Part shown: piece by piece, positions 17,848 through 28,300 of the stretch
How positions within the stretch are numbered: the first letter of the stretch is position 1
How the letters are laid out: the number at the start of each line of letters is the position of its first letter
Source of the DNA: Leisingera sp. ANG-Vp
Lineage (GTDB): Bacteria > Pseudomonadota > Alphaproteobacteria > Rhodobacterales > Rhodobacteraceae
Length of the DNA: 64,000 nt
Direction: 5' to 3'
Assembly (NCBI RefSeq): GCF_000813725.1
Contig: NZ_JWLD01000063.1
Location: 39,899-103,898, forward strand
Program-made: the position numbers and the translations under genes
The notes under the pieces: generated by a model
What the model was told of the DNA's origin: nothing
Databases searched by the model: none
Seen by the model: the letters and a program-made list of their open reading frames with translations, nothing else

Positions 17848-17903
17848 TCTGTAACTGCATTTGCCACTTCGTAATAGCTACAAGGTCCAAAAAGGATGTT
17901 TCA

Positions 17904-18767
17904 GTGATGACCTCTTCATTCTCCGGCTGGGGCAGCGGATTGCTCGGTGTGTTGATCTTCAGTGGATCGCTCCCCGCCACACGGGTGGCCGTTGGCGGTC
18001 TGGATCCGCTCTTTCTGACATCCGCCCGTGCGGTACTGGCTGCCGCACTTGCACTTTTGCTGCTGGCTTTGTTCAAAGAAAAGCAACCATCGCGAGCGGA
18101 TTTGAATTCCCTTGTGATTGTGGCTTTCGGCGTGGTGATCGGTTTTCCGCTATTTACAGCCTTGGCCTTGCAGCACATCACAGCCGCGCATTCGATCGTT
18201 TTTATCGGCCTCTTGCCGTTGGCCACCGCTGCCTTTGGTGTGCTGAGGGGCGGAGAGCGCCCGGCCGGATTGTTCTGGGTGTTCTCCGTCTTGGGCAGTG
18301 CGGCAGTTGTTGGCTTTGCGCTAAGCCAAAGCGCTGATGCGTCGCTTATCGGTGACGGCCTGATGGTCGCAGCTATCCTCGCATGCGGGTTGGGCTACGC
18401 GGAAGGAGCACAGCTGTCGCGGCAACTGGGCGGGTGGCAGGTAATCTCCTGGGCGCTTGTCCTTTCCCTGCCGTTTATGGCTGTTTTAGCGGCTTTGTCA
18501 TGGCCAGCCACATTGAGCGGGCTGAGCTTCCAGGTCTGGCTCAGTCTCGGCTATGTCTCGGTCTTTTCGATGCTGGTGGGGTTTGTCTTCTGGTATCGCG
18601 GTCTAGCACTGGGGGGCACAGCAGGTGTCGGGCAGCTGCAGCTCCTTCAGCCGTTCTTTGGCCTGATCCTCGCAGCGGTCTTGCTGGCAGAGCCGATTGC
18701 TTCATCCATGATCAGGGTCACGATCTTTGTGGTGATATGCGTGGCAGGGGCTAAACGCTTCTCCTGA
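17904..18767 (+). CDS. DMT superfamily transporter (EamA family)
   Basis: This 287-residue protein has about ten hydrophobic helices arranged as two EamA repeats. The first covers about residues 8-135 (FSGSLPATRVAVGGLDPLFLTSARAVLAAALALLLL); the second, about 145-280, ends PFFGLILAAVLLAEPIASSMI. These carriers export or import amino acids, metabolites or drugs across the inner membrane. It is divergent from a MocR regulator, a common pairing for amino acid or amine exporters. An AAGGA motif precedes the ATG. Substrate unknown. Confidence 0.82.
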   Translation: MMTSSFSGWGSGLLGVLIFSGSLPATRVAVGGLDPLFLTSARAVLAAALALLLLALFKEKQPSRADLNSLVIVAFGVVIGFPLFTALALQHITAAHSIVFIGLLPLATAAFGVLRGGERPAGLFWVFSVLGSAAVVGFALSQSADASLIGDGLMVAAILACGLGYAEGAQLSRQLGGWQVISWALVLSLPFMAVLAALSWPATLSGLSFQVWLSLGYVSVFSMLVGFVFWYRGLALGGTAGVGQLQLLQPFFGLILAAVLLAEPIASSMIRVTIFVVICVAGAKRFS

Positions 18768-19065
18768 TGGCCTACAGGCGGAAAACAGTCGGTTCGCAGG
18801 TTTTTAAAGAGTTGCTGTTCCGTGCCGTCAGCCCCGGAGGAGGCGTTCGGTTTGCGGCCGTTCGATGGTCCGGCCGGCTCTGGCTGAGTAAGCTCGCCAT
18901 TGAAACTCCCCGGTAGGCTGCTTCAATGGCGAGGAGCCGCATCTTTTGCCTGTGAGGCCTGCTGCAAAGGTGCCGGGTTTGCATTCTATTGAAGCATGCT
19001 CTTGGCACTTCGTGCCCCTATTGGCCGCTTTTTCATCAGCCAAAAGCAAGCGGTGCTGTGCTCTA

Positions 19066-19125
19066 TACCAAAGGTTTATGCGCTCCATGCCAATGGTTTA
19101 TTCGCTTCAGTACTTGGTTTATTGC
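19066..19125 (+). repeat. Three phased direct repeats, LytTR-like binding array
   Basis: The heptamer GGTTTAT recurs at 19073-19079, 19095-19101 and 19116-19122, so the period is 22 then 21 bases. Flanking similarity includes CCAAAGGTTTATGCG, CCAATGGTTTATTCG and CTTGGTTTATTGCG. LytTR regulators bind direct repeats containing GTTNRK at a 21-22 base period. A membrane LytTR protein is encoded at 12301-13149. Confidence 0.6.
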
Positions 19126-19235
19126 GGCCGCGCCGGGCCCTGTGGCAGGTGTGTTGACGACGGTGCAGAAGCACCGCGGGTGCAGTGCTGAGGCAGGGCG
19201 CTAGGCAGAGAACAAGCCAAGCTGAATATTATGAC

Positions 19236-19262
19236 AAGGCGCTTTTGGGGCGCCTTATTTTG
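19236..19262 (+). terminator. Terminator-like hairpin in the RTX gene leader
   Basis: AAGGCGC (19236-19242) pairs perfectly with GCGCCTT (19250-19256) across a TTTTGGG loop and is followed by ATTTTG. With no gene immediately upstream on this strand, it may be an attenuator or insulator ahead of the RTX gene. Confidence 0.5.
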
Positions 19263-19333
19263 TCTGCGGTGCAAGCGTTCTCTGATCACAACGGATGATG
19301 TCCCGCAACGCCGGGCAGCGCAGGAGAGAACGG

Positions 19334-22300
19334 GTGGTCAAAACTGTCACGACGGATGCCGGAGCCTTTGCGGTTTACGAAGCCTATCTGCGGGCAGCCG
19401 AAGGCGGCAGCGAGCCTCTGCTGGATCTGAGCGATGCAGGTTTTTACGGCAGCAGCGGCAAGGGAATGACCGCGGCCCAGATGCAGCAGGAAAACATCGA
19501 TATCTCAGCGGCGCTGCTGGCTGGCGAGCAAGGGTACGGCGGTGCCAACCCGCTGTCGGTGGAGGCCGTCAGCCAGATCGCGGACTCGCTGCTGGCGCAG
19601 GTCAACCAGGTTTCCGGCCTGACGGCAGAGCCCAATGCCAATTTCACCGATGCCGAACTGCAGGCGCGGGCGGACCAGCTGTCCGCCGACATGCTGGCGG
19701 AGTTCCAGGCGCAGATTGCGGCCAATCCCGCCGTCGAAGTGGTGTTGCCCAGTACGCCGGAGCAGGAAGCCCAATTCAACCAGGGCGTGGCCAACGCAAT
19801 TAAGGATCTCGCCGATGCGCGGAGCTTCTTTCAAAAGCTCGCGGCAGGCGATACCAGCCCCGAAGTGATCGGGCTGACGGTTGCGGCGGCAGTAAAAACG
19901 GCGACCAGCATTCTGGCGGTTCTGCCGCTGCCTCCGGCAGCCAAGGCGGCGGTAAACATCGTCAACTTTGCCACCTACCTGGCACCAGGCATTGCTGCAG
20001 CGGTGAAAGGCGATGGCGATCCTGCCACATTGCTGACCATTGGCCTGCAGATGGCGGCCTCGGTTTTGAGCTGGGGGGTGTCCGACTATTTCTTCGACTA
20101 TATTGCCCCGATCATTGTTTCGGCGGCTGCCAACGCCGAAATGGGAGCCGACGGCCTGATCGACCTGTCGCCGACAGCGATTACTCAGGGGCTGGTCGAA
20201 GCGGCGGTGCATGACAACGGCGGCACCCTGCCGGACTGGTGGTACACAGCAACCGGCGGCAACAGCGGAAGTTTCGATCAAACCTATCAAAAAGCGCAGG
20301 CAATTGCGGATGCATATGGCGGATTTGACAGCGGCAGCTTCATGGCCGGGCTGTCGGCGCAGATCCGGGCGCAATACGGCAGCTATGGGAAGTATTATCA
20401 GGAACTGACGCTGGACTTAAATTCCAACCTGGGCGCGACACGGTATTACTTTGCGTACAACGGGGTTTGGGAAACCCGGCCGATTTTCTCTGCATCAAAC
20501 GTCATTTTTCCGGGCGTAGACCCCAACACCACCAATCCTTGGGACCTGATCCGCGTCATCAATGGGCCCACCGCGATCAACGGCGGATTGTACATTCTGG
20601 AAAAGGACACCGCTGTTTTCACCACCAGCGATAATGTGGACATCGTGTACGCGCCGGCCGGGCGGCCGGTCAATCTGCTGGCGGGCGATGACACGTTCAA
20701 CTTTGCCCAGGATGCCGCGGGCGGAACCGGCGTCAGCCCCTATTACCAGACTGTCACCGCCGGGCTGATTGACGGCGGCGGCGGTTTTGACACCATGAGC
20801 CTCACCGGGCTGACCGAAGGCAATGCCAAGGGCTACACCGGTGACATGGCGATCACCCATAACACTGTGGGGTATGTCAGAGGCCCGTTTTACGGGCTGG
20901 ACGCATCAAACTTCCGCACAATTGCCACCCATCAGAATTTCGAGGAATTCCACACCAGCAACCTGCGCCTGTTCGACATGCGCCAGTCCGCCCATGCGGT
21001 GAAACTGGTCACAGAGAACGCGTTTGACGGCGTTTCACACGCTGATGTTTTCGGGTCGGCGTTTGGCGACACGCTGATCATCGACACCGGCCGCAGCGTA
21101 ACAGCGCGGGTGACGCTTTGGCAGGGGGAGGTCACTTCGGTCAGCTATGGCGACAACAGCAACCAGCTGGTTTCGGTCGATGCAGGCGCCGGCCACGACT
21201 ATGTGGCGGGCGAGCTGGTCAACGGCGCGGCCTATCAGGGCGGAGCGGGCGTGGATACGTTTGAGATCTTGACGCCGGACGTCAACCGCGCGCCAGAACC
21301 CGGTGTCATTGCCAACACCTATTTTGTGACCTCTCTGGACCTGGAAACCGGGGCCACATGGATGCGGGCCCACGCGGTGGGGAACTCAATCCACACCTGG
21401 ATCACCACGCCGCATTATGACGTTTTGGTGCATACCGACACCACGGCGACCGTTCAGGGGTTCGAATGGGCCGTTGGCAGCCAGTACAGCGATATCATTT
21501 ATGCGCAGAACGCCGGTTCCCGCATCCGCGGCCAGGCGGGTAATGATACACTGCACGGGCGCGATGGCCGGGATCAGCTCTATGGCGGCGACGGCCATGA
21601 CTCGCTGCTTGGCGGCGGCGGCAGCGACCGGCTGCAGGGCGGCACCGGCAACGACACGCTGGACGGCGGCGCAGGCCGCGACGTCATCCTTGGCGGCGGC
21701 GGCAATGACGTCATCACCGACCTGCAGGGCGCCAACCTGATTTCCGGCGGAGCAAGCAATGACAGCATCACGACGGGGGATGCGGCGAACGAGATCTTTG
21801 GCGGTGACGGGTATGATACCATCACTGCCGGCAACGGCGGCAACACGATCTCTGGCGGCGCAGGCAATGACCGCATCACCACCGGCAGCGGCAACGACAG
21901 TGTCGATCTCGGCGCGGGAGTGGATGAAGTCTTTGCCGGAGCAGGTGACGACACTGTCACTGACAGCTGGGGTCCTGGCGCTCTGGTTTCGTATTACGAC
22001 CGTCTAACATTTCAGCCTGTGTACCGCAGTGCCACCGTGGATGGCGGCGAAGGGTACGATGTTCTGACCCTGGACATGACAGGCTCTTCGATGGTTTTTG
22101 CCGACATCGGCACTTTCCAGTCCGCCAGCTTTTCCTACGATTTTGTCACTGGCGTCAGCCAAGGCACTCTGCCCACCAGCTATGTCAATTTCGAGGAAAT
22201 CCATCTGACCGGCGGCAATATCACCGTCGATATGGTGGACTGGCTGGATTATGAGCCGGATTTCCGGCCGTCGATCGCAGGCCATGCGCTCGACAACGCC

Positions 22301-25300
22301 ATCGGCACCGGCAGCGGCCATGACAACGTGGCGCTGGGGGCGGGCAATGACACCTATTACGCAGGCCTTGGCAATGACACCCTTGCCGGGGAAAGCGATT
22401 ACGACACGCTCGACTACAGCCGTCTGGACGCAGGTTACACCGTCGATTTCTCCGGTCTGGACGCCAATGGCGACGGCACTATCCGCATCCTGAACGGCGA
22501 CGGAACGCTGGCTGCCACCGACAGGGTTTCCGGCTTTGAGGCAATCATCGGAACCGGGCACGGCGAGGCGATCTCGCTGGATACGGGCGACAACGAGCTG
22601 CGCGGCGGCGGCGGCAATGACACCCTGCGCGGCGGTGCGGGCAATGACCGTTTCCTGTTTGGCCTGAACGACGGCGCCGATGTGCTGGCGGATGCGGCGA
22701 TTGGCGACGTGCTGGTGTTCGAGGGTCCCGACGGCAGCACCGCGCCCGTTCTGGCACGCAGCGGCAGCGCTGGCAACTACACCTATACCGTCACCTTCGG
22801 CAGCACTACGGCCACCTTCACGTCGCCGGATCTGCTGGACCTCAATTCAGCCGCCGCCAGCGCAGGCGGCACCACCACCTGGCAGATGACCGTAGTGGAC
22901 GGCACGCTGGTTGCGCGCGATGACAGCGGCACGGGCTTCAGCACCGATGAGGACACGGTGCTGACCACCGGTGATGTGCTGGCCAATGACACTGATCCGG
23001 GCATTGCCAATGTGCAGATCGTGTCCTTTGACGCGGTCTCGGCACATGGCGCCACGGTCACGCGGGTGCCGGGCACCGGCCAGTTCACTTATGATCCGGC
23101 CGATCTCTTTGACGGGCTGATCGACGGGCAGTCGGCCACCGATACCTTTACCTACACCATCACGGACGGCACCACGACGACCACCGCCACCGTCACCATC
23201 GATATCGCAGGCTTCACCGATAACCCGGTGGCCTATGCCGACGCTGTCACCACCAACGAGGACACGGCGCTGACGTTTGATGCGCTGGCCAATGACCTGG
23301 ACCCGGGCGCGCAGGATGCGGTGGTCACCCAGTATGACAGCACCGGCACTGGCGGCGGCACGGTGGCCTATAACGGCGACGGCACTTTCACCTATACGCC
23401 GGGCGCGGCCTATAACAGCCTGAAGGCCGGCGAAACCGGCACCGATACCTTTACCTACACGCTGGACGACGGACGCTATGCCTCCACCACCACCGTCACG
23501 GTGACGGTAACCGGGGTCGATGACCTCTTTACCGCGCAGGACGACAGCCGGGTGGTGCTGGAGGACCAGGTCCTGACGCTCGATGTGCTGGCCAATGACA
23601 CCGACCCCGACGGCGATCCCGTCAGCCTGGTCAGCGTCGGCACCCCCAACGCGGGCACCGCCGAGATCGTTGGCGGCCAGATAGTCTATACCCCGCCTCT
23701 GAACTACAACGGACCGGTCTCCTTCACCTATGACGCCACCGACGGGGTGAGCACCCAGACAGCCACAGTGTCGCTGAACTATGTGGCGGTGGATGATGCG
23801 CCGACCATCGTGAATGACGCTGTCACCGCAACCATCGGCCGCGGGCCGGTGGTGATTGATGCGCTGGCCAATGATTTCGACCCGGAAGGCGGCGCGCTGA
23901 CAATATGGGGGGCACACGCCTGGTCCTCGTCCGCCGGGGCAGTTCAGATCATCGACAACCAGATCGTCTGGAACCCGGCATCGCACATCGGGCCGGGAAC
24001 CTACCAGCTGTACTACGGTATCCGGGATGACGCGGGCCATATTGGCTATGGCGGGCAAATCGACGTCACACTGATAGACGAGCAAGCCCCCTATGCAGTT
24101 AATTACGTTGTTCAAGGTTCGGAAGATGCACCGCTTACGGTTTCCGGCACTGCGTCCTTTTTCGACCGAAATGGCGATACGCTGACGGTTGTCAGCATTC
24201 AGACCGAGAACATTGCCAATGCAACAGTGGCTGACAATGGAGACGGGACGTTTACGGTCACCCCGGATTCCAACTTTGTCGGGACTGTATATGTGCCAGT
24301 GGTTGTCTCGGACGGCATCCACGAAGTGGCGCACACCCAGCAGGTCCTGTTCAACAACACCTATGATCCGATCACTCTGCACGAAGACATCTACCGCGTC
24401 CGCCCGGATGAGCTGCTGACCGTCAGTACCGTGGATCTGCTGGCCAATGACGTCAATCCTGACGGTGCCCTGAATGGCTTTGTGTCATCAGCCGGGTTTG
24501 GGGTGAACGGCACTGTTACCGGCTTCGCCGGCGAGAGCCAGTCCGCCAATTACGCCAGCCACAGCCACCCGGGAATTATGACCGGCCCCAGCGCCATCAT
24601 CCTGTCGCAAGCAGGCGGCCGGGTCAACTTCACACCGGATGCCGGGTTCCACGGGATCGCCACCTTCGAATACAACTTCTTTGAACGAGCGATTTACGCC
24701 TATACGCCTGTCAACGGCACCGTCACAGTCTATGTCGACAATGACGTGGCGGCTGCGGATGACACCGCCACGACCGCCGAGGACACTGCCGTCGTCATCA
24801 ATGTGCTGGCCAACGACAGCGACGCCGACGGCGACGCAATGGTGGTGCACCGGGTGGACCAGCCCGCCAATGGCAATGCCGAGGTGCTGCCGGACGGGAC
24901 GATCCGCTATACTCCTGACGCCAATTTCAACGGCACCGAGACGATCACCTATCACGTGGGGTCTCAGTATCAGCCGGAAAATGCCGCCAGCACCGCAACC
25001 ATCACCGTCACGGTGACCCCGGTCGCCGATCCGATCACCGCGGTGGATGACAGTGTCACCACGGCAGAGGATCAGCAGGTGGTCCTGGACCTGGCAGCGA
25101 ACGACCTCAACCCCGAGGGCTACAGCGGCGCGGTTCTGTCCGTTGGCACCCCGGCGCACGGCTCCATCGTGCAGAACGGCCAGACCTTCACCTACGTGCC
25201 GGATGCCGATTTCAATGGCAGCGACAGCTTCAGCTACACCCGCGAGGACGGGCTGGGCGGCACCACCACAGCAACCGTCACCGTCAATGTGACCGGGGTG

Positions 25301-28300
25301 AATGACGCGCCGGCGGCCAATGCCGACAGTGTGACAGTGGCAGAGGACGGCAGCCTGACCTTTGATCCGCGCGCCAATGACAGCGATCCGGAAGGCACCG
25401 CGCTCAGTGTTACCGCCCTGGGCACGCCCGCCCATGGCACCGCGCAGATCAACGCCGACGGCACCGTGACCTATGTGCCGGATGCCAACTACTTCGGCAG
25501 CGACAGTTTCACCTATGTGGTGAGCGACGGTGAGCTGACCGCGACCGCCACCATCACCGTGGCCGTGCAGCCGGTGCAGGACGCTCCAGTTGCCGTGAAC
25601 GACAGCGCAGCAACTGCGGAAGACAGCGCCGTTGTGATCAACGTCATCGCAAACGACACAGAGCTGGACGGCGAGACCCTGACCGTGACCGCTGTCACCG
25701 GTGCTGCCAACGGCCAGGTGCAGTTCAGCGGCGGCCAGATCACCTATACGCCCGGTGCCGATTTCAACGGCACCGAGCAACTGGCCTATACTGTCTCGGA
25801 CGGCAAGGGCGGCACCGCTTCAGCAACGGTGGACATCACCGTGACGCCGGTGAACGATGCGCCGGTTGTGGTGAATGACACCTCCTCGGCAGTGCAAAGC
25901 GCCACCCAGACGCTGAACCCGCTGGCCAATGACAGCGATGTGGACGGCGGCCAGCTGCACATCACCGCCCTGAACGGCACGGCGCTGCAGCCGGGACAGT
26001 TTATAAGCTTGGCCAGCGGCGCGCTGGTGTTCCTGAACAGCGACGGCACCGTCAGCTTCTTCCCGAGCGGCAATTACGACCACCTGGCGCAGGACGAAAC
26101 CGCGGCCGAGACCATCAGCTACACTGTATCCGACGGGGCGGGCGGCACCTCCTCCGGCACAATCCAGTTCACCGTGACCGGCATCAACGACGCCCCGGCC
26201 ATTAAACCGGACAGTGCCGTCACGCAGGAAGACACCGCCCTGACGGTGAACGTTCTGGGCAATGCTCATGACGCCGAGGGGCATGCACTGAGCCTGACTG
26301 GAGTTGTCTACCCGGCCAACGGCACGGTGAGCTTCAGCCCAGATGGCACCATAACTTACACCCCCAACCCGGATTTCTTCGGTACTGAGCAGATCACCTA
26401 TGCGATTGGCGATGCTCACGGTGCGGTCAATACGGCAACGCTGACGGTCACCGTAACCCCGGTGAACGATCTGCCGGTTGCGGCAGATGATGCGGTTTCC
26501 ACCAATGAGGATACCGCCGTCACCATTGATGTGCTGGGTAATGACAGCGACGTGGAAACAGCGTCTCTGCTGATCACCGGCACAGGGCAAGGGGCAAACG
26601 GCACGGTGGAAATCGTGAGCGGCCAACTGGTCTATACGCCCGATACCAATTTCCATGGCACCGATACATTCACCTACACAGTGAGCGACGGGCAGGGCGC
26701 CACGTCACAGGCCGTTGTGACAGTTACGGTGGCACCAGTGAACGACGCACCGGTAGCGGTCGGCGATACCGCGGCGACAACCGAGGACAGCCCCGTCACC
26801 CTGGCGCCACTGGCCAATGACAGCGATCCTGAGGGGAGTGCGCTTACGGTCACTGCTCTGGATGGCACTTCGGTTGCGGCGGGCGGCAGCGTCACCCTGG
26901 GCAGCGGTGCCATCGTCAGGCTGAACCAAGACGGTACAGTCACTTTCGATCCTAACGGCGCCTTTGATGCGCTGCCAGAAGGCGGCGCTCCGGCGGTTGT
27001 CCAGGTGCCCTATACTTTCGCGGATGCGGACGGGCTGACCGCTTCGGGGGTGATTGAAATCACCGTGACAGGGGTGAATGACCCTGCGGTGTTTTCCGGG
27101 CCGCGGAGTGCCGCGATGTCAGAGGATGGCAGCGGGGCGCACGGCCGGATCATCGTTGCTGACCCAGACAGCCCGGCACAGATGGCCCCGGGCAGTTTCA
27201 CCGGCAGCTATGGCAGCCTCAGCCTGTCAGCGGACGGAAGCTGGTCCTACACGCGGACGGCTGCGCTGGATTACCTGGAGCCTGGGCAAAGCGTGACCGA
27301 CAGTTTTGCGCTGGCAGCAGCGGATGGAACCTCCACTGTGCTGGAGATCACCATCGAGGGCGCACTGGACCACCTGGTCATCACTGGCACCGCTGGCGAT
27401 GAAAGCCTGTCAGGCGGCACTGGCAACGACACCATCACCGGCCTGGGCGGCGATGACACAATCGCAGGAGGCGCAGGCTTTGATTATGCTGCCTATCTGG
27501 GCAACAGCGACGAGTTTGCTTTTGCTTTCTCTGCAGATGGCAGCGGCATCACGGTGACAGACACCAATTCCTTGGATGGGCTGGATGAAGGCGTTGATCT
27601 GCTGTTGGCTGGCACCGACGCAATCATTTTCGCTGACGGCGCGGTCGGCGAGATCACCTGGCAGGGCGGCCAGCCGGTGTCGATGGATCTGCGCAAGGAT
27701 GGCCAATGGGTCCACCGGCTGAAGGAAACCGTCGATGGCAGCGGCAAGAGTGTGACTTATCTGGACGGTGCCGTCGCAACCGTCACTTATACCGACTCCG
27801 GCGCCGATGGCGGCGCAGCTCTTTGGGCATCGCGTGTGCAGACCTTCAACCTAAACGGCCAAGTAGCGCACACCGAAATTGTTTACGATGATGGCACCAC
27901 CCGCACGGTCAGCAACAGTTTCGAAAACGGGTTGCTCACAGGGCGCACTATCACCGATGGTTCCGGCAGTGCTAGCGGCGCCCGCTGGCAGAGCGTCCAG
28001 CACAGTCTGGATGCCGGCGGCAATGTGGTGGGGGCCGAAATCCTTTTTGATGACGGTACCACCCGCAGCAAGCAGAACGTCTATGCAGATAGCATCCGGA
28101 CCATGGAGAGCCTTACTGACGGGTCCGGCGCACAGAGCAGCGCCAAGTGGCAGCAGCTGGTGCGCAGCTTGGATGCGGATGGGAATGTTCTGCGGGCTGA
28201 GGTCACTTATGACGATGGCACCACGCGGGTTGCGGAGAACCGCTATAGCGGCGGTGTGCTGGTGAGCCGGATCATGACCGACGGCACCGGCGAGCAAAGC

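Larger units (their letters stand above)
18768..19333. other. 566-bp leader region upstream of the giant RTX gene
   Basis: No convincing gene is seen in either strand. Three phased GGTTTAT direct repeats lie at 19066-19125 and a terminator-like hairpin at 19236-19262. A strong ribosome site (AGGAG, 19322-19326) serves a GTG start at 19334. The arrangement suggests a long regulated leader for the downstream gene. Confidence 0.6.

Noticed and set aside
21535..21960. Short regular DNA repeats that could suggest a CRISPR or satellite
   Set aside because: They are in frame and encode GGxGxDxxx RTX nonapeptides; no spacer-like unique units.
22847..24382. 511-codon minus-strand frame inside the giant RTX gene
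   Set aside because: Composition is the antisense of cadherin-like repeats (GDRH-rich); a typical high-GC shadow.
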